This document shows, piece by piece, positions 1 to 9,995 of a stretch of DNA of 64,000 nt (position 1 is the stretch's first letter; each line of letters starts with the position of its first letter). The notes beneath the pieces were generated by a model. It made no database searches. It had not been told where the DNA came from and worked only from the letters and a program-made list of their open reading frames with translations. The stretch is from Saturnia japonica (lineage: Eukaryota; Arthropoda; Insecta; Lepidoptera; Saturniidae), in assembly GCA_033032175.1 (NCBI GenBank), contig CM065328.1, positions 7,440,690-7,504,689 on the forward strand, read 5' to 3'. Position numbers and translations under genes: made by a program.

Positions 1-90
1 GTAGGAAAATAGACGGAGCGGGGTGGGGGGTGGATTTAAGGGATGAGACATTATAACATCGATTCACAATACGATAAAGAGGCGCAAACA
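1..90 (-). repeat. BEL/Pao 3' LTR, partial
   Basis: These 90 bases match 6291-6380 without a difference. On the minus strand the LTR begins TGTTTGCGCC at position 90. By comparison with the complete 410-bp LTR, about 320 bases lie beyond the window. Confidence 0.95.
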
Positions 91-98
91 TTCCCCCC
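91..98 (-). other. Polypurine tract of the BEL/Pao element
   Basis: On the minus strand GGGGGGAA abuts the TG start of the 3' LTR. This is where the plus-strand primer of reverse transcription sits in LTR elements. Confidence 0.85.
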
Positions 99-249
99 AG
101 CTAGAAGGAACCCGTTCCTTCTAAACAAACGAAACTAATCTAAAGGAAAAAATTCAAACCGAAACGAAACAAAGTTAACTTTATAACAAAATGATACTAA
201 ATACTAAACTTAAAATGTACTATAATATCTCTAAACGACTATTACGCCA

Positions 250-3200
250 CTATTGGTTTGGCAAGGGACAGAGGCGTATAACAGGCCGCAGATATGAACC
301 TGTGGCCGTCCTAATTCTCACAATACGCGTGACTCCATTTGAGCCAGGAAATATCTCCTCAACAATGCCCATCGGCCAATGCAGAGGAGGTGCATTGTCA
401 TTAACAAGAATCACCACTGTGCCCACAGCAACCGGTTCGCTAGGGGTATTCCACTTCTGTCTCGACTGCAGAGTGTGTAAATATTCCATTCTCCAACGCT
501 TCCAAAACGACTGTACTAGTTTATCTAAAAGATCTATTCGCGACAGAAGATGTAGCCTATCCTCCGTAATTTCCTTAGAAGGAAAATACTTTAAAGGCGT
601 GGTATTCAAAAAATGTGCTGGAGTAAGGGCGAGGGGTTCAGATGGGTCACTCGACAGGGTGCGGCATAAGGGCCGAGAATTCATCACGGCTTCGATTTGA
701 ATGAGAACTGTAGACAGTTCTTCGAACGATAGAATTTGTTCACCGATAACGCGATACAAATGAGTTTTCAAACTTTTTATATTAGCCTCCCAGTTGCCCC
801 CGAAATGACTAGCAGCTGGAGTATTTAATACCCACGTTATACGGTTTTCAGCTAATACTTGGGCGAACTCTGTATTGAAATATTTAGAACGCAAAAACGA
901 ATGCAATTCGGAAAGCGAACGTTTAGCTCCAATATAGTTAGTTCCGTTATCTGAATATACGCGACCTATAGGACCGCGTCGGGATATAAAACGCTTAAAA
1001 GCTGACAAAAAACTCGAGGTGCTTAAATCGCCAGACAACTCAATATGTACGGCCCTAGTGGTCATACAAACGAACAAGCAAACGTACGCCTTCACAGACC
1101 TAATACCGCGACCTCGTGATATTGTGACCTTGAAAGGTCCCGCGTAGTCGGTGCCAGTATGAATGAAAGGTTTCACGACTTGAACGACACGACACGAACG
1201 ATGATCTGCCATCTCAGGGTAGATTGGCTTAGGCCGTAAACGAAAGCATGGAACACATTTATGTACTCTACTACGAATTATATTGCGTGCAGAAAATATC
1301 CAATAGTTTTGGCGCAAAATCGACGTTAATAAGTCAGGGCCAGCATGACAATTAATTTTATGATGATAGTCAATCAAAAGATTTAATATATGACCTGTAC
1401 GCGGTAGAACGATAGGATGTTTGTGATTGTAATCTAATTCCGCGTTTGACAGACGACCACCTACCCTGATCAATCCATTATCCAAAAATGGCTTTAGACA
1501 CTGAAATTTACGACTACAGGGTCTACCTACTTGTAAGTTTGCAATTTCAGTGGCGAAGCACGAAGTCTGAAGTTGACGCAATACCATCAACTCAGCGTAA
1601 TCAAGATCAGATGCGGCTATGTAGTCCCTTCGAGGTAATAATTTCAAAAAACGACATATATAAACTACGCAACGCAAGTATTTCGACCAAGACGACAAAC
1701 GACTAGCTAACGATATTAAAATCGGTTCACTAGACGACGAAACGTGAAAGGTGTGCTTCTTCTCTTCGGGTGGATCAGCTACCGTGGAAGGAATAAACTT
1801 CGAAACTGGCCACTGATCTGGATTCGATTTAACCCAGGACGGACCACTGAACCACAGCGGGTGATTAAGCAGTTGTGCAGGTGTAAGACCGCGCGACAAA
1901 CAATCAGCTGGGTTATCGACCCCCGATACGTGATAAAACTTATCCGATGACAAATCCGACTGTATCTTAGCCACTCGGTTGGACACGAACGTGTCCCAAC
2001 GGTGGGGCGACGAATGAACCCAACAAAGTGATACAGTCGAATCTGAAAAGGCGTAAATATTATTCATGTTACAACGACTACCACAGGTGTTAACTATTTT
2101 ATGAATGAGTTTAGCCAGTACTAGACAAGCACAAAGTTCCAATCTAGCGAGCGATACAACTTTGCGAGGCGAAACCTTTGACTTTGCGCTTACCAAGAAT
2201 ATGGAATTGCTTCCGTCGACACAAACATGAAAATATACGACTCCCCCGTAAGCCTTCTCACTCGCATCGGCGAATCCAATAATAGTCACGACGGCATCCG
2301 GTGTAATGCCTACGTGACGAGGTATTTTGACTCGCGAAAGCAAGGGAAGCTCCTCTTTAAAACGAGTCCATAGTTCAACGATGCGAGGAGGGGGCGGATC
2401 GTCCCAATTACAATTACACAGCCATAAATATTTGATAAGAAGTTTAGCATATAATACAACAGATGCTACGAAGCCCATTAGATCCCAAATTCTAGCAACA
2501 CACGATAAAATGCCTCGTTTATTACAAATCTCGGCGGGCTTGTTTATACTGAGACCAAACAAATCTGTGGTGGGAGACCAACATAGACCTAAAATTTTAT
2601 GCCGGTCTGACTCGTTGAATTCCAAAACTGATGACAAACGATGCGACGGCGGAATTGAATCGATCACTGCCTGCGAGTTACTATTCCACTTTACAATATC
2701 AAACTGGCCAGACTTCATGAGCGCGATCACTTCTGCCGTGGTAGCTACGGCGTCAGCTTCGTTATGGACTGAATAAGCCAGGTCATCCATGTAAAGTCCA
2801 GTGTTAATAATATTTTTCGCAGTAGGATATGCTTCACCCTCATCTTCGACAAGTTGTTTAATAGTTCTAAGAGCGTGGAAGGGACTCGACTTCAGTCCGA
2901 AACAAACACGATTAAATTCATAAGTTTTAAGCGGTTCGTCCGACGAAAAACGATACAGTATGCGTTGGAATCGACGATCGCTTTCGCGAATTCCCATGCA
3001 CAAAAATATTTGCCGAATATCGGCCGAAAGAGCGATTGCGAAAAGACGAAAATTAATGATAACCTCGAATAAATCCCTTTGATGATTTTGACCTCTATAT
3101 AGAATATCATTAAGGGAAACCGATGAACTAGTTTTAGCGCTAGCGTCGAGTACAATGCGTAATTTAGTTGTAACTTTTTCCTCCCTAATGACTCCATGAT

Positions 3201-5358
3201 GAGGTATGATATAGCTAGGTAAATCTCGAGTAGCGTCCGTTTCTTGAGGCGCGAGCGATAAATAACCCTTTTCCAGATATTCTCGAATTACTGCATCGTA
3301 GGCGAGTTTTAAGTCAGGCGAAGCTAGCATCTTACGCTCTAAGCATAAGAAGCGTCTTTCCGCCACTCGACGCGAGTCTCCCAATGAGAACACATCACCT
3401 TTAAATGGCAGCGCGACAACATATCGACCGTCCTTGTCGCGCGTAGTAGTTCGTGAATACAAATTTTCGCAGTCCTCGTCATCCGAACTGATTGACGGCG
3501 GCATGTTGACTTCCTCTAGTTCCCAGAACCTGCGTACCGCAGATTCCAAAGGATCGTCGACACAGCAACACGAAATTGACGAACTCCTATAATCCAAACG
3601 AGCGGGCACCGAACCGACAACAACATAACCCAAGACGGTTTCCAAAGCAACAGGTGCGATATGAGTAGGGTGACCATACACTTTGCGAGATAATAAAAGG
3701 TGCGGGAATAATGATGCTCCGATAAGCATCTCAACTTCACCTGGCACATCGAAAGTATTGTCAGCCAGTGGCAATGTTTTGAAATTCAACATAACCGAAT
3801 TGTCCACCGCGGTGGTAGGTAAACATTCCGTTATTTTATCGACAATCAGTGTATCTATATTGAAGTCAATATTACGATCAAAACGAGAATAGAATTTTAA
3901 ATTAGTCGATCCTTGTATAATTTTAGTTGAACCCCCAATTCCCTTTACGGTATAACTATTTAATTTAGTAAAATCATTCAAGCCCAAACGTTGATAACAA
4001 GCACGAGTTAGAAAATTACTCTGGGAAGCACTGTCTAACAAAATCCGAACATTATGGTTCCTCCCATGATTATCAATAACGACAACGATAGCGGTACCCA
4101 ACAACACGGTCGATGTCGCGGTCGCGGACACGGTCGCGGCACTCGCGCGCATTCCACAAACTGACGAATTATGTTTTCTCGAGTTCGATTCACTACTAGA
4201 TAAATTACACAATGTTATCTTGGTATGTGGAGAGGTTGAGTTCCCACTCTGATTATTTACTTGACTATGATGATTCTCAACCGCGCGCCTAGGCTGATTC
4301 GATCCTACTTCATTTTTATCGGAGGTTGTAGGTTCAAAATGCAACATAGAATGATGTCTCTTATTACATTTATGACAACTATATTTTGACTTACAATCGG
4401 TAGAATGATGATTGTTATTGAAACAATTTAAACAAAGATTTTTTGATTTTATGAACCGAAAACGTTCAACCGGTGACAATTTTTGAAATTCGGGACAACT
4501 ATACAAATGATCATGATGCGAGTTACACAGTGAACATTTATCTCTATGTTGGGACGACGACGATGAAGTATTCACATAAACATGTGTAGGTTTACTCTTA
4601 TTAATAGTTGCGTTCGATTTGTTCGACAACTTACGATTGTCAGGTTGCGTCCTATATAATATTTTAATGTTGTCACGTACAAATGTGACCAAATTGTCGA
4701 ACGACGAAATCGCTTGCGTGCGGTTATCTAACTCAAACGCACGAATAGTGTCTGGATCTAACTTTTTTAAGGCCATGTAAAGAAAAATGTAATCGGTTAG
4801 GTCCTTTATATCCAGATTTTTAAGCGCAGCAAATGATGAAGAAAGTTTGTCCAAAAATAATTCTAAATTATCGGCTGTGGCCGAACTTACAGGTTTTAAA
4901 TCGAATATTTGGTCTAAGTACGACGAGGCTAGCATACGTTTGTCTTCGTACTTATTTACGAGCGATTGGTAAATGAGCTGATAGTTATCGGCACTCGGCG
5001 TAATGCCGGCAAAAACGGCCTGTGCCTTACCAGTCAATTTTCCTAGTAAGTAATATAACTTCTCAGCTGACGATAACGATAAATTAAGGTGTACTGTGTT
5101 GTTAAAACTAGTGTAAAATAAGGGCCATGACTTTAAGTCCCCATTGAACTCTGGTAATTCGATAGGTGGCAACCCTGTCCTATTACTAGTGCTATGTACA
5201 TATGTGGCTGCTGGCGCCAATTGCCTACTAACACGCTTGATTTGGCCATACATGTCTTCGAACGATGAAAGTTGCTGATAGTTAATTACGTATTTCGGGT
5301 TTTCTTTCAATTCCAAGATGTTAATTTCATCGAGAACTTTTTCGAAATCTAAACGCAA
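250..5358 (-). CDS. BEL/Pao gag-pol polyprotein (main open part)
   Basis: This 1702-residue frame encodes the proteins for copying and integrating the element. Gag covers roughly residues 1-340, with Cys/His knuckle-like clusters at 275-335 (CSLC, CLNC, CHKC). The aspartic protease has LLDSAS with Asp442. The reverse transcriptase lies at about 690-950, with Asp780 and YMDD at 856-859. RNase H lies at about 1025-1155 (FADAS Asp1031, LARLE Glu1073, FSDS Asp1106). Integrase has a His-His-Cys-Cys zinc site near 1333-1371 and catalytic Asp1404, Asp1470 and Glu1524. The C-terminal part (about 1615-1700) fits the BEL/Pao integrase tail. All catalytic residues I could check are present. The frame actually continues upstream to an ATG at 5505 but is broken by TAG at 5389-5391, so this Met at 5358 is probably internal. 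No env follows. Confidence 0.93.
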   Translation of the reverse strand: MRLDFEKVLDEINILELKENPKYVINYQQLSSFEDMYGQIKRVSRQLAPAATYVHSTSNRTGLPPIELPEFNGDLKSWPLFYTSFNNTVHLNLSLSSAEKLYYLLGKLTGKAQAVFAGITPSADNYQLIYQSLVNKYEDKRMLASSYLDQIFDLKPVSSATADNLELFLDKLSSSFAALKNLDIKDLTDYIFLYMALKKLDPDTIRAFELDNRTQAISSFDNLVTFVRDNIKILYRTQPDNRKLSNKSNATINKSKPTHVYVNTSSSSSQHRDKCSLCNSHHDHLYSCPEFQKLSPVERFRFIKSKNLCLNCFNNNHHSTDCKSKYSCHKCNKRHHSMLHFEPTTSDKNEVGSNQPRRAVENHHSQVNNQSGNSTSPHTKITLCNLSSSESNSRKHNSSVCGMRASAATVSATATSTVLLGTAIVVVIDNHGRNHNVRILLDSASQSNFLTRACYQRLGLNDFTKLNSYTVKGIGGSTKIIQGSTNLKFYSRFDRNIDFNIDTLIVDKITECLPTTAVDNSVMLNFKTLPLADNTFDVPGEVEMLIGASLFPHLLLSRKVYGHPTHIAPVALETVLGYVVVGSVPARLDYRSSSISCCCVDDPLESAVRRFWELEEVNMPPSISSDDEDCENLYSRTTTRDKDGRYVVALPFKGDVFSLGDSRRVAERRFLCLERKMLASPDLKLAYDAVIREYLEKGYLSLAPQETDATRDLPSYIIPHHGVIREEKVTTKLRIVLDASAKTSSSVSLNDILYRGQNHQRDLFEVIINFRLFAIALSADIRQIFLCMGIRESDRRFQRILYRFSSDEPLKTYEFNRVCFGLKSSPFHALRTIKQLVEDEGEAYPTAKNIINTGLYMDDLAYSVHNEADAVATTAEVIALMKSGQFDIVKWNSNSQAVIDSIPPSHRLSSVLEFNESDRHKILGLCWSPTTDLFGLSINKPAEICNKRGILSCVARIWDLMGFVASVVLYAKLLIKYLWLCNCNWDDPPPPRIVELWTRFKEELPLLSRVKIPRHVGITPDAVVTIIGFADASEKAYGGVVYFHVCVDGSNSIFLVSAKSKVSPRKVVSLARLELCACLVLAKLIHKIVNTCGSRCNMNNIYAFSDSTVSLCWVHSSPHRWDTFVSNRVAKIQSDLSSDKFYHVSGVDNPADCLSRGLTPAQLLNHPLWFSGPSWVKSNPDQWPVSKFIPSTVADPPEEKKHTFHVSSSSEPILISLASRLSSWSKYLRCVVYICRFLKLLPRRDYIAASDLDYAELMVLRQLQTSCFATEIANLQVGRPCSRKFQCLKPFLDNGLIRVGGRLSNAELDYNHKHPIVLPRTGHILNLLIDYHHKINCHAGPDLLTSILRQNYWIFSARNIIRSRVHKCVPCFRLRPKPIYPEMADHRSCRVVQVVKPFIHTGTDYAGPFKVTISRGRGIRSVKAYVCLFVCMTTRAVHIELSGDLSTSSFLSAFKRFISRRGPIGRVYSDNGTNYIGAKRSLSELHSFLRSKYFNTEFAQVLAENRITWVLNTPAASHFGGNWEANIKSLKTHLYRVIGEQILSFEELSTVLIQIEAVMNSRPLCRTLSSDPSEPLALTPAHFLNTTPLKYFPSKEITEDRLHLLSRIDLLDKLVQSFWKRWRMEYLHTLQSRQKWNTPSEPVAVGTVVILVNDNAPPLHWPMGIVEEIFPGSNGVTRIVRIRTATGSYLRPVIRLCPLPNQ

Positions 5359-5388
5359 ACTATCTACGGTCTCAATTTCATTTAAAAA

Positions 5389-5505
5389 CTATTTTTTAAA
5401 TGAATCTAATTCAATTTTAGCCCCATGGCTAGAAATAGTTTGAACACGAGCGAATAATCTTTCCTTTTTAGCATGTAAAAGTTGTAATTTTTGTTCAACC
5501 GACAT
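5389..5505 (-). pseudogene. N-terminal 38 codons of the BEL/Pao gag-pol, ended by an amber stop
   Basis: The first likely start codon is ATG at 5503-5505. It reads a short, basic, coiled-coil-like N-terminus (begins MSVEQKLQLL, ends SFKK) and meets TAG at 5389-5391. After this stop the same frame stays open to 250, with no indel in between: 114 bases separate the ATG from the stop and 147 separate it from the downstream Met. Either this copy carries a single nonsense mutation, or translation starts again at an internal Met or reads through. The sequence alone does not decide this. Confidence 0.85.
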
Positions 5506-5943
5506 TGTGAATTATGTAGGTATACCAAAAAAAATTAAGGTAAGTATTTACTTATTACAAACCGGTTCTATGACACGATACGTATATACAGACCTGCTAA
5601 CTTACGAAATAATACACACAAACGATAATTATTATATGGAAATAATATAAATTGAGTCTTCCTATTGAACCACTCGGCCCGTACACATAGCAAACAAACG
5701 AACGACGATTATTAATCTACCTACCTACAATCGAAATATGAGCGCTGGAGAACGTAATATGCGATATTTCCTAGTTATACGAAATGAAACGATACGACAC
5801 TAGATAACAACTAGAAAATACAATTAATTACGTATCTGTTACCCACCAACCAAATAGCGGATAACTCGAAATCATATGAACGAAAATTTTACAAACGGTA
5901 ACCAAACTATATCGATCTTTTCAAACCATCCAACATGGTCTAA

Positions 5944-5960
5944 TCCGGCTCGAAGGACCA
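5944..5960 (-). other. Primer-binding site complementary to the 3' end of tRNA-Tyr
   Basis: The plus strand reads TCCGGCTCGAAGGACCA. That is the last 17 bases of insect tRNA-Tyr (acceptor stem plus CCA) as I know it from Drosophila. It lies 10 bases inside the inner edge of the 5' LTR, the expected place for a minus-strand primer site. Confidence 0.85.
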
Positions 5961-5970
5961 ATAATTATAG

Positions 5971-6380
5971 TGTTTGCGCGATAATGAGTGGACTGTATGG
6001 ATTTATTAAAATTACAGATTAAAGATTTTTATGTACCTACGAATGCTAAGTGAATATCATATGTGAACCGATGCGATAATGGGGAACAAATATAGGTAGG
6101 ATAGGAAAAAAGGTACTCACGATTTTGAGTCACAAACTGCCCGAAGATGGATCCTTTCTTCCAAATTACAAGGGTTTTGATATGTGCACGTGGTCAGGCT
6201 CAACGGCACGATTTTGTCGGAGCGATACGATTCGTTTTATGCTAAATCAACGAAGACACTGGCGCGTACGACGACAGGTACAAGCCACCGGTAGGAAAAT
6301 AGACGGAGCGGGGTGGGGGGTGGATTTAAGGGATGAGACATTATAACATCGATTCACAATACGATAAAGAGGCGCAAACA
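5971..6380 (-). repeat. BEL/Pao 5' LTR, complete (410 bp)
   Basis: On the plus strand the segment begins TGTTTGCGCG and ends GGCGCAAACA, so it has a 9-base terminal inverted repeat (TGTTTGCGC/GCGCAAACA) of the TG...CA type. The outer 90 bases equal the visible 3' LTR. The inner edge is set by the tRNA-Tyr site 10 bases away. A minus-strand AATAAA near 6002-6007 could serve as polyadenylation signal. I could not fix a TATA box with confidence. Confidence 0.9.
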
Positions 6381-8164
6381 TAGCTGTTGTGCGGAAAAGC
6401 GGTCTGTTGATTTTTCCGCAGCTACCAAAGTAGATGTATCAACATAACCAGATTTTTTTGAAACTTATGCTTTGCTAGAAGAGGAAGAAGAAGAGGAATT
6501 TATCGTGCTTCAGAAAAGACTTAGAGACAGTCTGAGAAACATGCAAAACTGAAGGTTGTTACAAACATTTTCATTTCATTTACAACAGTTCAGATCGGTT
6601 CTATTAAGTTATATTCAAATAACCCCATGTCGACCAGTGACAACCACGGCTGTATTGGAACAAGCACAATGCCGTCTTGTAGAGTATCTGCTTCCTATTT
6701 CATCGCTATTGCTATCACCGCTGACACATACTGCGACAGAACGAAAAACTAAGAGCATTCTAGACGTATTTCGCATACCGTAGTGATGTACCGTATACCG
6801 TAGCGTGTAAGATAGCGTATAACCACAACCTTGCCTTATTTAAGTAAGAGTGTAGCCAAATATGGTAACACCCTAATCTCAATAGATATTCAACTTGAGA
6901 TTGGAGCCAGTCGGGATAAAGCCCTCTTACTTCATTGTTTTTCTTCACGATGCTTACCTTCTTCAAAAACTAAAGCTTCAGATGACTCTCCAATTAACAC
7001 TAGTATATCTTTAGTTTGCGCAAAAACTATTTCAATGTTTAATTGTTAGATATCTTGTATCGTAATAGCATCCCTAGTTTCGACCAACAGAGCCTAGCAC
7101 TTATGAAACAAACTAAAAGTGAATTGAACTTAATCACACTTGACAGCACAATTCATTATCTATCCGCGCTCTTCAAACCACAGTCGAGGCGATAGCGCTA
7201 TCTCTTTATTCCGTAGTTTGTAAAGGCCTTATCTACGTTTGACACAAAATCGCAGCACGCGACAAAGGGGCTTACTGGAGACTCATTCAATTACCAACGG
7301 CTTTTAACGTTCGCTTGTGCTTGACAGCTATTGCCCTACCGACGTTTTGTGAAGTTGAGTTAGTACTAGTATTGTGTCAGATTTATTTACCTCCTATAGT
7401 GCCTAGAACGTTATCAAATTTTATAATAGTCAAGAATTATCTTGTATTTAGTTGTGTATTTTTTATCGCTATTAAATACTTTCAAATCTTTATTGTTTTG
7501 AAAGTTATATAGGAAGGTGTAAATAATTTAATAATGTATCAAATTTATATATAATGCAGCAAGCGATTTGATTCCAAGCGATGACGTGAGTTTAAATTGC
7601 TCTTTTTTACATCCGTAAAAATTTGTGCTAAAGTATTATGATTTTCTTCCATTTCTAGACTTAGCACTATCTACACTACAACTTAATTCAAGTAAGATTG
7701 TGTTCAAATGCTAGGCTGTATTAAAAAAAAAACATCCCTTTCAGACATCGGTTTTGTCTAACGCAACATTTAAAAGCAACATTTTAAAGTATTTTCGACA
7801 GTCGCTTGGTTTATGTTATTCTAAAGTGCTATACTTGAGTATCATTCAATTCAATCGTTCCGTTCGTTCGTGCGCGAGCTGAAGAACGAACAAAAATCAA
7901 ATTATTATTCCTTTTTGGTCCGATAAACAAGCGGCGATGTATAAAAATTGATCATCTGTCATATTGTTATTGTATTTGCGAACTTCACAGATGTCTGTCG
8001 TACACAGATATCGAGTTACTTTATTTGTTTTCCTTTACTAAATATATGATTTCGCTATCAAATCATTTTTGGGGTAAGTCTTATACGAGAAATGAGTGCA
8101 AAAAAGAGAGTGTTGTACTTATGTACGCGTATTAGAATATATAATATCTTTGGAGTGAAAGTTA
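6381..8164. other. Non-coding stretch, no recognisable element
   Basis: This is the right flank of the BEL/Pao insertion: AT-rich, with only short frames. A glutamate-rich open stretch at 6472-6552 has no convincing family. I see no SINE head, terminal repeat or conserved coding segment. Confidence 0.5.
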
Positions 8165-8335
8165 TTTTTAATTTCCATCCATCCATTCAGCCCCATTTAC
8201 CCACTGCTGAATTTAGGCCTCTTCTCTCTCATGCCAATCCTCTCGATCTTGTGTGGCTCTCATTCAGAGTTTAACCACCACCCTCGCTATGTCATCGGAC
8301 CATCGGGCTGGCGGGTCTGCCTCGCATTTTTAATT
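8165..8335 (-). pseudogene. Degenerate 3' end of a non-LTR (RTE-like) retrotransposon
   Basis: A (CCAT)n-like start is followed by 'cccactgctgaatttaggcc' and 'cgatcttgtgtggct'. These resemble the better-preserved RTE tail at 16731-17040 ('ccactgctggacataggcc', 'cgatcttgtgcggcc'). In that element the corresponding minus-strand codons encode the extreme C-terminus of the reverse transcriptase. No open frame survives here. The clade call rests on this similarity only. Confidence 0.6.
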
Positions 8336-8371
8336 TATACGAAACTATTTTTTTTATGATTTAGATTTAGC

Positions 8372-8652
8372 GTTATAACCACATCTCACATGATGTTAAG
8401 TGACGATGAGGCCCTAGATAGTGGACATATTAAGCCTAATTGGAAAACACGCTCTAAATTGTAGCTGCCGGATATACCTATGGGACTTGAGGATGGTAGC
8501 TAAGTCAGGCGGGCGTTAGAAAATACGTTACCACCATGTTGTGGTTTTATCAAGATGTTTTCCTTTACCGAAAGCTCAGGCACATTGCACGGATTCGAGC
8601 TCACGTTGAGCGACGCGGAATCCGTACGCTATCACTGAGCAATCATTGATTC
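8372..8652 (-). mobile_element. tRNA-derived SINE, family C, copy 1
   Basis: The right end, read on the minus strand, has a tRNA-like head: a degraded A-box region ('ctcagtgatagcgtacgg') then 'acgtgagctcgaatccgtgc', which fits a B box. The body shares segments with copies at 29505-29735 and 55400-55668, including 'accaccatgttgtgg', 'aagatgttttcctttaccga' and 'tgccggatatacctatggg'. It is a Pol III-type non-autonomous retroposon and heavily mutated. Confidence 0.72.
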
Positions 8653-9754
8653 AAATAACTCAATAATTACTCATTTATCGAATCTTCACCCTAAAAGGAC
8701 ATGCAGTAAGAAATGAGAAATGGATACAGGTTAAAAGGAAACGCAAGACATTTGAAGAATTATTTTTAAAAGAAATCTGTTGATAATGAATGACTGAAAA
8801 TCAGTAGAGAGACGACTAAAGGTTAAACGGATTAACATGGACGGATTCATAATTTCATATTCACCTGCTTCATCCCCCAAAAGTGGATAGATTATAATAA
8901 TTTTTGCAAGAATAGTACAAGTAGGGCTAATTAGGAACGATTTATTAATTTTGCCTATTTATTTAGGAAGTAGGACCTAAACATTTTTTTTTATTTTTGT
9001 TCTTCAAATTTGTTTGTTGAGTAATTGATAACTGCGGTAGAAATATTTATTTTAGAAGGTACCTATTTTTTTTAATAGTTATTTATAGGAAAAACTAAAA
9101 TACAAGAACATAGCAGTGATGGATATAGATTGTATGGTTTAAAAATGTTTGCGTTAGTGCCATTATCTAAGGAGGAAACAGAGGAATTCAATTTTCACAC
9201 AGGAAGGCGTATTCTTGGTTGTACCTATGTATGTGAAATATTAGTGTAATATTGTAAAAGTTATGAAATAGAATAACAAATATATATATATATTTTTAGA
9301 TACAGGAATTTATATATTTACATAATACTAATATGTTGTCAGTAAAGTTTGAGTTATATTATCCGATGGATTAGTTAAGGAAAATGTGTAAGCGTAATTT
9401 AAAGCGATGATGTTGCTAAAATATTTGTTTTGATAAGGCCTTAGTAAAATTTTCCATCGATGGATAACATATTAAATAACACTATGTTTGTGAAGTTGTT
9501 ATTTTGTTCGGTATTACATTTTCAGTTGAGAATTTCCTCTCTATAATATCTGAACAAAGTCCATTTTCAACATCTCTCGCCGTATATCCTTTTAATCCAA
9601 CACTACAATTCGCTTAGTGTGTTAACTTCTTTGACTATCATTTTATATATACTAATACTGTAATTAAACCTTAACTTACAAAAAAAAATTGTACTGTAAA
9701 TGGGGGTAGAACAATTTAATTTATTTAGTAAGTAAATTTTATTTCAATTCTCAA
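8653..9754. other. AT-rich non-coding stretch
   Basis: No frame of note. Poly(A)/poly(T) runs and a short (AT)n near 9283 are the only structure I see. Confidence 0.5.
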
Positions 9755-9995
9755 ATACGGAAATAAGGAGTTGAACCAGGCTAATGGAAAGGGAGAGACC
9801 ACATATGCCACAGGAATGATGGCAAATGGATTAACGCAGAAAATCGTAGCCAAATAATCTTAGGTTGTGTTCCTGCAGTGAGTAGAGGTTCTTGAGCTCT
9901 TTGGGGTAGAGTTTCAAGATCGGCAACGAACTAGTGATACCTATGGTATTACAAGAGTCCATAGGCTATGATAGCCGCTTGCTATGATACTTCTA
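9755..9995 (+). repeat. Interspersed repeat family E (LINE 3'-end-like), copy 1
   Basis: It shares ordered blocks with 25511-25930, 38700-38935 and the reverse of 43812-44100: 'tcgtagccaaataatctt', 'gttgtgttcctgcagtgagt', 'ttcttgagctctttgggg', then 'attacaagagtccata'. The family end resembles the 3' ends of several moth LINE/SINE families, judging from memory. No coding capacity. Confidence 0.6.

Larger units (their letters stand above)
1..6380 (-). mobile_element. BEL/Pao LTR retrotransposon, nearly complete, cut at its 3' LTR by the window edge
   Basis: Read on the minus strand the order is 5' LTR (5971-6380), tRNA-Tyr primer-binding site, about 440 bp of leader, one gag-pol frame, a short 3' untranslated stretch, a polypurine tract and the start of the 3' LTR (90 to beyond position 1). 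Positions 1-90 are identical to 6291-6380, which is the direct-repeat signature of paired LTRs. The protein order is protease, reverse transcriptase, RNase H, integrase, with DUF1759-like gag and the long C-terminal extension known in BEL/Pao. No envelope-like frame is present. Target-site duplication cannot be tested because the left end lies outside the window. The only coding defect I see is one amber codon. Confidence 0.95.

Noticed and set aside
1..6380. Endogenous retrovirus with envelope gene
   Set aside because: There is no frame between the integrase end (250) and the polypurine tract (98), and the domain layout is that of a BEL/Pao retrotransposon without env.
6472..6552. Glutamate-rich short frame (LLEEEEEEEFIVLQKRLRDS) resembling the N-terminus of some PIF/Harbinger-type proteins
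   Set aside because: Only 26 codons, no downstream transposase motifs on either strand, and acidic runs arise easily from GAA/GAG repeats.
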